Shown: positions 11,191 to 21,900 of the stretch, piece by piece
Layout of the letters: every line of letters begins with the position of its first letter
Position numbering within the stretch: the first letter of the stretch is position 1
Assembly: GCA_034766995.1 (NCBI GenBank)
Contig: CM068318.1
Span: 37,669,456 to 37,733,455 of the forward strand
Source: Acanthacorydalis orientalis
Lineage: Eukaryota; Arthropoda; Insecta; Megaloptera; Corydalidae
Length of the DNA stretch: 64,000 nt
Reading direction: 5' to 3'
Translations under genes and position numbers: made by a program
Notes under the pieces: model-generated
Told to the model about the DNA's origin: nothing
What the model saw: the letters and a program-made list of their open reading frames with translations, nothing else
Database searches by the model: none

Positions 11191-11456
11191 ACTCATTTAA
11201 CTGTCTCACTCGAACAACACTAAATGGATATATACGTTCTTTAAAAACACACAGGTACCTTAGTATGCATTGTTGTGTCCGAAAGGTCGAACCCTGTCTA
11301 AAATATCGATTTTTGAGTCAGTTTGATTTTATCTGTGGTCTCGTTAAGGACACTTTCAGCTGATATTACAAGCGCGTGTACGTCGATGACGGAAAATTCG
11401 TATCGAATAGTTAAAGAAAGTACGTTAGTAACGAATTCGATGGTATTTTTTTACAT

Positions 11457-11460
<4 letters not shown>

Positions 11461-11511
<51 letters not shown>

Positions 11512-11531
11512 TAATATATATATATATATAT
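11461..11531. repeat. (CA)n(TA)n microsatellite
   Basis: About 70 bases, nearly pure TA after a short CA run. Confidence 0.95.
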
Positions 11532-12048
11532 ATTCAGTGTTATTTTTTCATGATTTGATATCGTTGTACAAACATTGAAAAAAGTGTCTTGTGCTGATAA
11601 ATGAATGTACTTATTTTATGAAATAAGATTAAAAATAGATATACTTGTTTTTGCCGTCGTAGACCTTGATTTTATACATCTTTGTTGTGTGTTTATTGTT
11701 TTTTTTTCGGTGTGCTGATCGTTTTCGAATTTGATTTTTCGTTTAATAATTGTCTTTCTGTACCGAGTGAAAATTTTCTGACAACATTGAACTAGGATCC
11801 ATAATGTTTTGTGATAATTGAATTATATACAGTGATCTTTATACATTTGTGTTACGGTGAGTTTCTATATCATTTCTAGTCATTTATTTGATTTAATTAG
11901 TGATTATTTCGTTGGTTCAATATTTATACAAATTTAGATATTTGTTGATGAATAAAACTAATTTTAAATTGCAAGAATTGAATTATTCTGAGTTTTATGT
12001 ATTAACGATATTTAACAGACAACTGACTGTCAAAAATCAAAATTTCGA

Positions 12049-12090
<42 letters not shown>

Positions 12091-12113
12091 ATTTTTTTTT
12101 TTGAATATATATG

Positions 12114-12145
<32 letters not shown>

Positions 12146-12981
12146 CATATTAAAAGTTTTAAAGAATTAATAATTGAAGAAATCACAACGACTTTTACAG
12201 TTATTCTCTGAAAAGTAAACCTTAGTTGTGTAATTTTCTACAAACATATATATATATATATATATATGTAATTATAGAATGTTTCTTTTGTAAGTTTGAA
12301 TGTTGATATAAATAAATTGTAAAGAAAGTGTTATATATATATATTGTTTATACTTAAAACAAAATATTGAAATTTGTAGTTGATTAATTTCTTATAAAAG
12401 TGTTTATATAAGTAGATTTCGGAGTTTAATTGATGTCTATTGGTTTATTCTTTAAAAGAAATGTAAAAAAATTGAAAGTTATTAAAAATAAATGAATTTT
12501 TAATTTAATACGATTTATGTGAGGTTAAAAATAGAAAAATTTGTTTAAAAAACAAGAAAAAATTAGTTTGATAGAAGTGTATCTACAACTGTGGTGTTTT
12601 GAATTTAATGAGTTCTTTTTATCTTTTATTTATACGAATTTGAAAATGCTTGACGTGATTTCAAACTATTTGAAAAATAATCAATTATGACGTTTATTAC
12701 AAATGTTAAATATCTATTAAACAATTTTTATCCGTTATTAGCATTTACTGTCAAAGAATAAACTCTGATTTTAAATATATGTTTGAGAATTTTCTCAGTT
12801 AGGTGCATTTTCGTGAATACTGGTCAGAGTATCTAAGAATTATCACAAATACTAACCATTTTCAATCGTAAATAAATTCTGCAAAATTTAAATACATTCA
12901 ATAACGATTCACTTTGGTAAAATCAATTAGTGACTTAGTTATTCTCAGAAATGTGTACCTAGTTGTAGAACTAGAAAGTAT

Positions 12982-13060
<79 letters not shown>

Positions 13061-13380
13061 CAAATGTAAGGAGTCTATTTCTATTTTGTAGATTGGTTTT
13101 AAAAATAAATTGTAAGAAAAATGATAGAAATTTATATATCGATTAAAAAATTGTATATTGGTCGAAGTAAATATATTAATATGAAACAGTAATTAACTTA
13201 TTAGGGGCAAAATGATTTATTAAAGAAATTGTAATTAAGAATATTAAATGTTTATTAGTTTGTTTTGTTATATATTTCTAATTTTAGTTCATTAATTTGA
13301 CTACTGTCCAGGAAAGGTAAATCATTATTGATGTTTATAGATTTCTAATGTTATTAGATGTACACATTTACTCAGTGTCT
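11532..13380. other. AT-rich non-coding stretch
   Basis: No open frame with recognisable content. It holds (TA)n tracts at about 12050-12142 and 12248-12267, and a compound (TATC)n(TA)n at 12978-13057. Nothing else was recognised. Confidence 0.6.
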
Positions 13381-13680
13381 TTTATAGAAAATTAATTTTT
13401 ACGGAAAAATAGAATAAAATTCAACTCTCAAAATATTCTTCATTGTACAAAACAACGAAGAATATTTTGAAAACAAAGTTATACAAAATAACTTTGTTCA
13501 ATTTGTTGGATAACTGGCGAATCTCTTGTCGAAAAAAATATGGCTGTTTCGAGTCGGTGAAGTCATAATGTATTTTTGAACCTCATCCACAGTTTTAGCA
13601 TTTTTTTGCATGTTTTATGAATTACATCTTCCACTAAAGTCAATTCCGCGCTTTCGACAGCATTTTTTTTCAACTGAAAT
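13380..13680. repeat. unclassified repeat, copy 1 (second copy at 21690-21900)
   Basis: Shares with 21690-21900 an AATTTTTACGGAAAAATAGA / ATATTTACAGAAAAATGGAA start, a TCAACTCTCAAAAT / TCAATCCTCAAAAT stretch, and an ATTTTTTTGCATGTTTTATG / ATTTTTTGCATGTTTTATGC stretch at matching spacing. Copies are diverged. No family assigned. Confidence 0.5.
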
Positions 13681-14006
13681 TAGAAAAGTGTACAATGTTT
13701 AATTAGCTGCTTTTCGGATGGTACCATGTTTACTTCTGTTTTGTAAGTTTATTCCAATTACTTAACTAAGATATACAGTGGTTTATAAACGTAAAGATTG
13801 GAACTTTAAAATCCTAAAACGATGAGAAAATATTTTAATTTAAAACAGAGTTATGATTGATTCCATTTAAAGGCACTGCATTAATTCTTACACCTAATAA
13901 TTAATAAAATAACAGATATTCTAACAGTAGGTTTGTTTGAGCAATAAAATTGGTTTAATTTTAGAATTGGATTCGAACTATATATATATATATATATATA
14001 TATTTT

Positions 14007-14086
14007 ATAGGTCGGTAGGAAAATAATTCTAGTAGTGTATATGAATTTGAACGTCATAAACCGCAATTATTTTCCTATCGACCTAA
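14007..14086 (+). mobile_element. 80-bp mini-mariner (family A), copy 1
   Basis: The left end TAGGTCGGTAGGAAAATAAT and the right end, reversed, TTAGGTCGATAGGAAAATAA are the TIRs of mariner family A. Only about 30 bases of 5' end and about 50 bases of 3' end (ATGAATTTGAACGTCATAAA) remain. TA flanks the element. Two other copies of the same length exist at 35124 and 41431. Confidence 0.75.
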
Positions 14087-14479
14087 TAAATTCCAAATTC
14101 AATTCGAATGGATTGATCATAATATTTGCTTTGAAGTTACAGTTGAAAGTATAAGAATTTTGGTGTATTTAGAGTACTGTGTTAAAAACGAGTGATTTGT
14201 AAATCCATAAAAATTCAATTCCTTTATCTATTCTGAAAGCTGAAATTACAAACATTTATATATGAACAGGTCTTCATCAATTTCTGACAAACTTAATATT
14301 TTTTTGGATTTTCTTAAATGAATTCTATTATAAACCGTAAACAATAAATTTATGGACCATAATTTTATAAACCATAATATATGATCATAAATGTTCAATA
14401 AATGATTATTCCTTACTATTATTTTATATTCAATTATTTCACAACACAGTCTTGGGAATATAGCTTAATAATCACTTTT

Positions 14480-14600
14480 ATAAATAAAATTTTCTCTCAT
14501 CCCACAAACTACAAAAATATTTAATAAATGATTATCATTTTTTTGTTGTTGTTTATGAACGTTTCGATGACTATTTCATCATCCTCAGACACTCAGGGTA
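14480..14600. repeat. fold-back family F1, partial copy
   Basis: Carries TTTCTCTCATCCCACAAACT, TATTTAATAAATGATTATCA and GAACGTTTCGATGACTATTT, matching the F1 half-unit. Confidence 0.5.
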
Positions 14601-15121
14601 CAGCAAAATTAAATTCTATTAAAATTAAATGTTGTCAATCAAATCAAAAGAATTTTATTAATCATAAATTAGTATACATGGCATTGTGTGGCCGGTTTGT
14701 TTGTACAATTTGTGCGGTGCCCTTACCGTTCCCGGTAGTTATCCGCGTTTAAGAATTGTGTGTGGTGGGAAATTTTGTAATTGTCTTTGCATGTTTTGTC
14801 CGAGAAAAATTTTTTCGAAAACCTGAGTTGTATATAATCACTACTTCTTATATCTGAAAGTATTTCCTTAATACATCTCTAGTAGTTGTTCTTTCTTTCT
14901 GATTATTTGTCGTTACATATTTCTATCTGGTTGGGTTGGGTCGGGTCTAGTAACCCGGCACGTTGGTGAGCTGGGTACTGAGCTCGAAATGTATGACTTA
15001 TATCTTGGTTGTGAATTCACAAATTAGCCAGGAAGTTTGATGGTTGTGAGACACAGGCAAGAGAGCTCTAGAGCTCCAGCCGCTTAAAGCTCCATTATTT
15101 TTCATCTTTGCTCTCTCTCTC

Positions 15122-15163
15122 TCTCTACATATATATATATATATATATACATGAATATATATT

Positions 15164-15199
<36 letters not shown>

Positions 15200-15260
15200 A
15201 ATATACATATATATATATATATATACAAATATATATATATATATACAAATATATATATAT

Positions 15261-15291
<31 letters not shown>

Positions 15292-15292
15292 A
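15122..15292. repeat. (TA)n-rich microsatellite array
   Basis: About 170 bases of TA with interspersed CA and AA, directly abutting the 3' end of an RTE-type LINE at 15293. The long Ile-Tyr open frames here are translations of this array. Confidence 0.95.
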
Positions 15293-15846
15293 CGGATTCT
15301 TTACGGTTGTCGCCGCCTCTCCGTCCCCAGTTTCCAATTCCTTCTGTCATAGCACATTCCTTCATCTAGGTTTTTTGTTTCCATTGCCTCGTCCACATCG
15401 TCTCTCCAACTTCTTCTTGGTTGTCCTCTCTCTCTTTTCTGGTGGTATCGACTCTAATATCCTCCTTGGCCATCTCACTTTCTCCATTCTTTTTGTGTCG
15501 GTTGTTTCTTCTCAATATCGTCAATGATATCTCCTGCAGTATTCATTTCCCTTCTAATGTCTGCATTTCTGACTCTTTCAAGTCTCGATCTTCTGCAGCT
15601 TCTTCTCAGAAAGTCCATCTCTGTGGCTAGTAGTTTTTTTCTATGTGATTTATTTAGATCCCATACTTCTGAGCCATATATTACGATACTTTGGACAATT
15701 GTTTTGTATAGTTGAAGCTTTGTTGTTTTTCTAATATTTCTTTCCCATAGTAGTGGGTTGAGTGCGCCTATGGTCTTTCTGCCTTTGGTAATTCTTTCTT
15801 GGATTTCGTCTCTACTCGTTCCTTGTTTATTAAAAATTAAATCCAA
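15293..15846 (-). pseudogene. RTE-type LINE, 3' end (C-terminus of endonuclease-reverse transcriptase)
   Basis: The minus strand reads KLQLYKTIVQSIVIYGSEVW, then KKLLATEMDFLRRSCR and RNADIRREMN. This is the region after the reverse transcriptase domain of RTE-class proteins (LYK-TVV-P-LLYGSE-W; L-A-EM-FLRR-AG). The frame ends with a stop at 15475-15477, and further family-like peptides continue in other frames toward 15300 (WEDTMW-like and [10 protein letters not shown]), so there are frameshifts or early stops. No 5' part or RT catalytic core is present. The 3' end abuts the (TA)n array, as at the other RTE copies here. Confidence 0.7.
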
Positions 15847-15884
15847 GTACTTGGAGTTTCGGTTACATATACAGACTTATAATT

Positions 15885-15960
15885 GACAAGTGGGCAAGCG
15901 CAGTGAACTCGGGATTTAGTGAGCGCAGCGATCAGGTGGCAAAGCCCCCCCCCCTAGTTA
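15885..15960. repeat. C-rich tail GTGGCAAAGCCCCCC, Helitron-like candidate
   Basis: GATTTAGTGAGCGCAGCGAT and GGTGGCAAAGCCCCCCCCCC resemble the AGCGAGCGAAG...GGGCAGAGCCCC motif often seen near rolling-circle transposon ends in insects. No clear CTRR end or hairpin pair was established. Confidence 0.25.
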
Positions 15961-16194
15961 TTAAAAAATCTTTCATGGAAGTGAATTTAGCTAGTGTCGA
16001 AATTGTATTGCAATACTTTTGACATTTAATCTACATTATTTCTTACGAAAAAGTATTTTCAATATTATGTTCAAGAACATAAGTATACAATAATAAATAT
16101 ATTTCTTACTCATCCTTCAGATTAAAAATATTTTTTTGAACAAAATATTTGAATGAAATAATAATTAAAATATATTTAAAAAAACTGTTTATAT

Positions 16195-16500
16195 TTTCAC
16201 TCACTCACAAAACACATTTTTTTTTTCTTAAAAAATATTCAATAATGGTAAATTGATCATTTTTGATTCATGATTATTTACAGTTCGATAGTGATGTCAT
16301 CATTTTCAGAACGGTAAGGTAGAGAGAAATCTCAAATTTCTGAAAAATAAACTTCTCTATATCTCAGCAATTCGTATTTGATAGCATCGCCATTGAAATA
16401 TTGTAAATAAGAGACAGTTAAAAATCATGAATGGTCAATTATTAAACATTTCTGATTAGAAAAATATTTTTTGATTTGTTAGAAGTGTAAAAATTCACCA
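16195..16500. mobile_element. fold-back family F1, near-complete copy
   Basis: Both arms are present. The left has CACTCACTCACAAAACACAT, ATATTCAATAATGG and GATGTCATCATTTTCAGAAC; the right has GATAGCATCGCCATTGAAAT, AATGGTCAATTATTAAACAT and TGATTAGAAAAATA, in mirror order. About 300 bp with no coding capacity. Confidence 0.55.
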
Positions 16501-17579
16501 TTCAAATTACTATACAAGTTCAAATTCTTGTCAGAAAAATCGGATACTTCATGTAAATAATCTAACATATAATAAATTTTCTACTAATTACTAAAATTTG
16601 ATATGTTTATAAATAGAACTTTTTTAAAGAATATATGATATATATATATATATATATATATATTACATGTAAAATTTTATTACAAATTATGAAATAAAAT
16701 GATATATCCATGTGGTTCTTCTAAACGATAAGAGTTCGTCACTAAGATATAATCAAAATTGCGTCAAAAAACAAATTCAAGATAAGATATGTTTGTACAA
16801 GGATTAGTATGTAACTATTAGAATTTACACGATTAATTATTAGATTACTTTTATTATCTACTAACATTATTGACAAATATCATTTTTGTATAAGTGTTTT
16901 ATATATATATATATACATACATACACCCACACAAATACACATTTTTTATATAAAATTATCGACATAATGACAAGTCATTTAATCAGAAAATTGTTTCTTA
17001 CATTAATTTGAAATTTCATTATTTCGTTCGTTTATTTATTAGGAAAATGAAAACTTATTTTGTACTATTAATTTTTTGTCTTTTATGAGAAAAAAATCTT
17101 CTGCTCATTTTTGATATTCAGGTATAAGTATGAAATGTGAAGAGTAATTATTTGATTTGCTTATTCTTGCAAGACTTTTTTCTTTTGGGTATTTAATACT
17201 TTTATTAATTACTTGAAGATATATTTATTTCGATTATTTTTAGTAATTTTTGAGCCGGAATTCTGATTTCAAATCGTTTTAAATTAGAATTGTTTGTGTT
17301 AACACCTGTGATTTATTTTATTTACTGTTTTCTTTGTGTTTGTCATTTTGAATCATACATGTTTTTAGTTTCTAAATTCATATGTGTTTACATTTCTTAT
17401 CTAGAATTGCAAAAAACCTGTCATGATCCAAAAAAATGATGACTGTCTGTTCAGTAAAATGTCTAGTTATTCCCTGAATGATATTTTGAGAGAATACTTG
17501 TTTAAATATAGGGTTGTTTAACCTGAACAGATTAAATAAAATAACTTTAAATTTATGTTTCATCAAATATATAGTCTAC

Positions 17580-17755
17580 AACAGTGATGTATAACTCGCG
17601 GTCCGTTTCAATATTTTTAAGCCCATTATGTATTTGAAAAATTCGAATACATTTACAGAAAAAAATGTGATTGTACTGTCATTAAATTTCTCTTTAAAGT
17701 GCTCGAGATAGGAGACAAATACGGTCCCTACCATTCTAACAAGTTGTTATTAGGT
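17580..17755. mobile_element. possible hAT-like fragment
   Basis: Begins CAGTGATGTATAACTCGCGG, similar to the CAGTG...GCGGTCC ends of many hAT elements. A matching opposite end was not found. Confidence 0.25.
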
Positions 17756-17763
17756 TGTTTATA

Positions 17764-17942
17764 TTAGGTTGGTAGGAAAATAATTACGGTTTTCTTTTTT
17801 CAATTCTTATCTTTTTTTTCAGTGAATGTGTCATTTTATCTTGTTCATGTTAATATCATTTTGAAGTACATTTTTCGGTCTGTATTTTGGTAACATCGAC
17901 TTTGGTTTCATTATTAATTTTTCTTTAAATTAGGCTATCGAA
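17764..17942 (+). mobile_element. mariner family A, 5' end only
   Basis: Begins TTAGGTTGGTAGGAAAATAA TTACGG and runs through the 5' leader (TTCATGTTAATATCATTTTG, TGGTAACATCGACTTTGGTT) to GAATTAA, where family members normally reach the transposase start. It is cut there by a piggyBac-like terminus. Confidence 0.75.
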
Positions 17943-18339
17943 TTAACCCGTTGAATCCCGGACCAATTTTATATGACATGTCCATGGTGCCTAATGATTT
18001 TGTTGTTATGCGATGCATATTGTGCTAAAATGTATTACACAACAGTTAAATTGAACTGTATTATCATATTTTATGCATTTATCATAGAAAGGGTCATCGG
18101 TGTTCTCCCCGACGCTGGAGTACCTTTTTTAAATAACACTTCGATGTTTTATGGTGCATTAGTTTTTTTACCACATTGTAAAAACGATAATAATATTGAC
18201 AATTTTAGAAGTGTTGCCATTTATTTGAATTATGTGTCATTACTAATCTCGGCATCGCCGGTCACCGATGACCTTCACGGCGCTACAGGCAAGTTGAGTG
18301 CTGGTCACTGGTTGACCCCCACGGCATTCAACGTGTTAA
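17943..18339. mobile_element. piggyBac-like non-autonomous element
   Basis: The left end reads TTAA-CCCGTTGAATCCCGG and the right end, reversed, TTAA-CACGTTGAATGCCG. These are near-perfect TIRs with TTAA at both ends, the piggyBac target site, and the CCCGTTGAAT start resembles piggyBac CCCTTTGA ends. Size is 397 bp. The internal 129-codon open frame has no recognisable domain and is not supported as a gene. The left TTAA lies in the GAATTAA motif of mariner family A; the right flank is not mariner, so a later rearrangement occurred. Confidence 0.65.
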
Positions 18340-18779
18340 GCAGAACATGCAGTACAACTTGAACTCTTTGACCTGCAGTGTAGAGTAGAACTGAATGTAA
18401 AATTCAAGGAAGGAAATGTATTAATTTTTTACAAATATCTCCCGAAAGAATCTTATCCACATTTGAGAGCAAGTGCAGTCGTCTGTTCATGTTTGTTTGA
18501 AAACACTTGTTTGTGAACAAGTTTTTACTGTAATGAATCAGTTCACAGAAATCGTCTCTTAAATGAAAATCTTAACGCTATTTTATGATTAAATACAAGG
18601 AGCATAAAACCAGACATAAGCAGTTTGGTATCAAAAATTCAACCCAACATTCTCACTGATTGAGTCTTAAAATTAATATTTATTATCATCCATGGAATAT
18701 TGTTTTTGGAAATATGTTTTACGTTTGTTTAAATATGCTTTTATTTATTAATATAGTATTTTATAACGATATTTATTAT

Positions 18780-19860
18780 ATAAAATTGTCATTACTGATG
18801 TAATGATATGTTTTTATTAAAAAATAATAAACTACCACTTCGTCAACTCGAGGTATCACACTTGAGGTACCTCATCTGTCCTGTCTCACAAGCTGCACTT
18901 TCTGCCATCCGCAGTATGTATCCGATAGCGAAAATCTCCTTCAAGAGATACACAAGAGCTTGTATCGTCTCACGCGGTAAATCTATCGTTTTTTATTGGG
19001 AGTCCGGCCACATTGGCGTGGTAGGCAACGAGAGAGCCGATGCAGCGTTCCGTCACGCAGCATCCAGTCTTGCTCTCGCGGACGTTCCGCCTATTCAAGT
19101 CAGTGACTTAAAACCGCATTTCAAGCGTCATGTCATCGACGTTTGGCAGCGGGATTAGGTGGCGTTAACAGTTAACAAGTTACGAAGCCTCAAGGATTCT
19201 GTTCGTGTCTGGAAGATGTCCGTCCGACCGAACCGACGAGAACAAGTTGTTTTCATGAGTCTTCGTATAGGTTACATTAGACTGACACACGCTCCTTTAT
19301 CTTGAGAAAGGAAGGCCAACCGATGTGTGACACGTGCGGTACTGCTATGACAGTGTCACACCTTTAAACACAATGCGATCGTTATGCGAGGATTAGAAAT
19401 CGTCTGGATTTGTCAGTGGGCATCTCCATAATTATAGGAGACAACAATGACGCCGCAAATCGCATATTGACACTTTCACAAAGGAGATTGAACTTTTTAG
19501 CATTATTTAGCGTTTCGAATCTTGATATTTTAACATGTTGTGTCGTCTTACATGTGAATCCCTCAGGCTCATTTTAACGTGTTCTTCACGAAAAATCCCG
19601 TGAATCCTAGTATCAGATCACAATATTTTAAATGTTTTTTTTGACGCTTTTAAGTTTTTGTTTGATCTTGGCTTATTATTCTTTGTCTTCTTGTAGTGAG
19701 TTGTCGAGCCTTGGGATTGAATCCCTTTTATTTAGACTTTAACATGTATTTGTAGCAATCTTGCTTTTGATGTGTCATATATTGACTTTATCGCTAGGAA
19801 AATTTTCAAAAAACCTAGTTGACCTTACTATGTGATAGAAGATCACCTTCTCTCTTCCTG
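18780..19860 (+). pseudogene. LINE 3' part with RNase H domain (I/R1/Jockey group)
   Basis: The frame ending at 19158 contains SGHIGVVGNERADAAFRHAA. This fits the end of a retrotransposon RNase H domain (GH-x-x-x-x-GNE-x-AD, the last D being catalytic), followed by VSDLKPHFKRHVIDVWQRD. Beyond the stop at 19156-19158, other frames continue the family: LRSLKDSVRVWK, SLRIGYIRLTHAPL (usually LRTGHTRLTH), and CDTCGTAMT-like and HTFKHNAIVM-like pieces of the C-terminal zinc-knuckle region. Stops and frameshifts break it. A 3' UTR with GTTGTCGAGCCTTGGGATTG follows to about 19850. The RT domain is not next to it. Confidence 0.6.
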
Positions 19861-20099
19861 TTATATATATATATTCACGTACGAAACGCCCGCAGATGGA
19901 TTTGTGTAACAATTCATTGTATAGCAATTATGGTTGGGTAAACAATTAATTTTCTTCATTATTTTCTTCCTCTGCCGTTGTGAGATTATTTCTGCGGTGT
20001 TGAGACTGCCTCACCCGTTGCCGCTTCCGGGTGGCGCTTGCAGGAACGTGCTGGATCTGAAATACTTCCTTGCTCTATAGATCCTGGATCTGGATGTCG

Positions 20100-20484
20100 T
20101 CTTTAGCCAGAGTCTCTTAAAATTAGCTGCGTTCAGCTTATATTAATCAGAACATTTGTATGATGTTTTCTCGTGTGAACTTTTTGACTCACCTGTTGAT
20201 GTATGTTTCGAGATATTCTATCTCTACCTCTTCATGTTGTTCAGCTGTGGGATAGTCGAAATCTTTGTGCAACGCCATGCGCACAAATGATTCTGTGAAT
20301 ATTGCATTCTATTTAAATTTGTTTTACATATATTTCGCCAGATGGGTGCTGCATAGATCATCATTAGTCTGATCACAGACAAGTATAACAACTTCTTGTT
20401 GTCTGTACTCAAATCATTGTCACTGGCCATCAGGCCGTTCAAATTTGTAGCCACCACGTTGATCCTCTTCTTGATAATTTGCAA
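20100..20484 (-). pseudogene. LINE reverse transcriptase C-terminal fragment (Jockey/R1-like)
   Basis: The minus strand reads IIKKRINVVATNLNGLMASD, then KLLYLSVIRLMMIYAAPIW and NLNRMQYSQNHLCAWR. This matches the segment after the RT fingers/palm in Jockey/R1-type LINEs (LMP-x-x-G-P-x-x-KRRLL-x-x-V-x-S-x-x-LYGAPIW; the Q-R-x-x-x-LR motif). Catalytic YADD is not included. Orientation is opposite to the RNase H fragment at 18.8 kb, so these are separate insertions. Confidence 0.55.
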
Positions 20485-20774
20485 GTGTTCGTTTTAAAAT
20501 AGTTTTCTATCAAAATGGACACCGAGGTGAAAGATTCGTCACTTTTTATTATATTTATACGTATTGTCCAATCAAGATTAGGTATTTTATCAGGTCAGTT
20601 CCTTTATATGGGATTTTTTATCTCTCACTGAATGAAGTATTGTTTTAAGGGAATACTTTTAAGCGTTTTGCACTCATATTTAAGCGTTCGAATTAAGGGA
20701 TGATTCGAACCCAAATGCACGAACGGGGTGTGGTTTTTAATTATATTTGTATTCGGGTGATAATGACTTTAACT

Positions 20775-20809
20775 GTCGAAGCGTCTTAAAATCCCAATAA
20801 CTAACTAAC
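20775..20809 (+). repeat. LINE 3' tail tag, copy 1
   Basis: CTGTCGAAGCGTCTTAAAAT then CCCAATAACTAACTAAC. Similar tags occur at 36696-36738, 40140-40172 and 63240-63290. It abuts a mariner 3' end at 20810. Confidence 0.55.
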
Positions 20810-20860
20810 TTTATATGAATTTGAAGGTCGTATATCGCAAATATTTTTCTAACAACCTAG
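20810..20860 (+). mobile_element. mariner family A, 3' end only
   Basis: TATATGAATTTGAAGGTCGT then a degraded TIR ending AACAACCTAG. It could be the missing 3' end of the copy starting at 17764, separated by nested LINE and piggyBac-like insertions, or an independent remnant. Confidence 0.6.
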
Positions 20861-20929
20861 TATATATATATGTAGTTTAATAAGTATGGTAAAAAAAGCA
20901 AGTTAAACACCGTTCTTTGGAAAAAAACG

Positions 20930-21640
20930 ATTTTACTTCTCAACATAGTCTCCCTTGTGAACTATACAGTTGGTCCAGCGATTCTGCAAAATACGCATTG
21001 ACGTCGGCGATGATATCCTCATTCTACGAGAATTTCTTCCCACCGAGACAAAAATTTCAAGTTCGAGAAGAAGAAGTCGCACGGGGCCAAGTCCGGAGAA
21101 TGGGGTGGATGAGGAATCAATTCGAAGTCCAATTCGTGCAATTTTGCCATTACGACGGTCGATTCGTGGATGTTGGCCGTTTTTTGTTTCATCTCTTGTT
21201 TCAAACTGTTCAATAATGTTTCCAAATAGGATTCTGTTATCGTTTTTCAATTTGTTAAGTAGGCGGTCAGGATGATTTCCTTAGGACTCTTAAAGAACAG
21301 TATCCATCACCTTCCCAACAGACAAAACACTCTTCGCATTCTCCGGTAAACTTTTACGAGTCGTTGTCTACTTCTTTGACTGCTGATTCGACTCAGGTAT
21401 GTAGTCGTGGATCCTTGCTTCATCCACGATGACGAATCGACACAAAAAAGTCTGCTCGTTTTTTCCATTTTTGTGGCACCTGTTACAATGCTCGTTTCAA
21501 ATATCTGTAGAACATGAACAACGCGTCATTCTGGCTGAAATTTCGCAAATGCTAATTTGAAAAATGACACTTAATAGCTGTGATGTTACCAAATGAATGA
21601 TGGCATCACACTGTAGAAATTTACCAATCTTATCAAACGA
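20930..21640 (-). pseudogene. mariner transposase remnant, mellifera/irritans-like
   Basis: Pieces of a DD34D mariner transposase lie in order on the minus strand: a VDE...IHDYIPES-like first catalytic region near 21420, FESPKEIILTAYL-like and LLNKLKNDNRILFGNIIEQF around 21200-21300, then MAKLHELDFELIPHPPHSPD with LAPCDFFF (third catalytic Asp) near 21070-21150, and RWTNCIVHKGDYVEK at the C-terminus ending at 20933. The second-Asp HQDNAPAH segment is missing, replaced by a short join just before MAKLHEL. Frameshifts break the frame at several points. Inactive. Confidence 0.65.
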
Positions 21641-21642
21641 CC

Positions 21643-21643
<1 letters not shown>

Positions 21644-21686
<43 letters not shown>
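21644..21686. repeat. (TA)n microsatellite
   Basis: About 42 bases of TA beside the mariner remnant. Confidence 0.95.
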
Positions 21687-21689
<3 letters not shown>

Positions 21690-21691
<2 letters not shown>

Positions 21692-21900
21692 TATTTACAG
21701 AAAAATGGAATACATTTCAATCCTCAAAATGCCCCTATTATTTTATATAAGTTGTATCCATGTGTCAGGTAACTGACTAATCCCTTATTAAAAAGATGGT
21801 GGTACCTTTGAGTAAATGAACTTGTAATGTATTTTAGTATTTTTTGCATGTTTTATGCGTGAAAACACCTTCCCTCAAATCTGACCAAGCCATCTATATG
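21690..21900. repeat. unclassified repeat, copy 2
   Basis: Diverged match to 13380-13680 in the same orientation. No terminal repeats or coding content recognised. Confidence 0.5.

Noticed and set aside
15102..15527. Long Ile-Tyr-rich open frames on both strands
   Set aside because: They are translations of (TA)n arrays; the same is true near 31.7, 35.4, 45.5, 53.1 and 62 kb.
17973..18362. 129-codon open frame
   Set aside because: Spans the piggyBac-like MITE and its right terminus; no recognisable domain.
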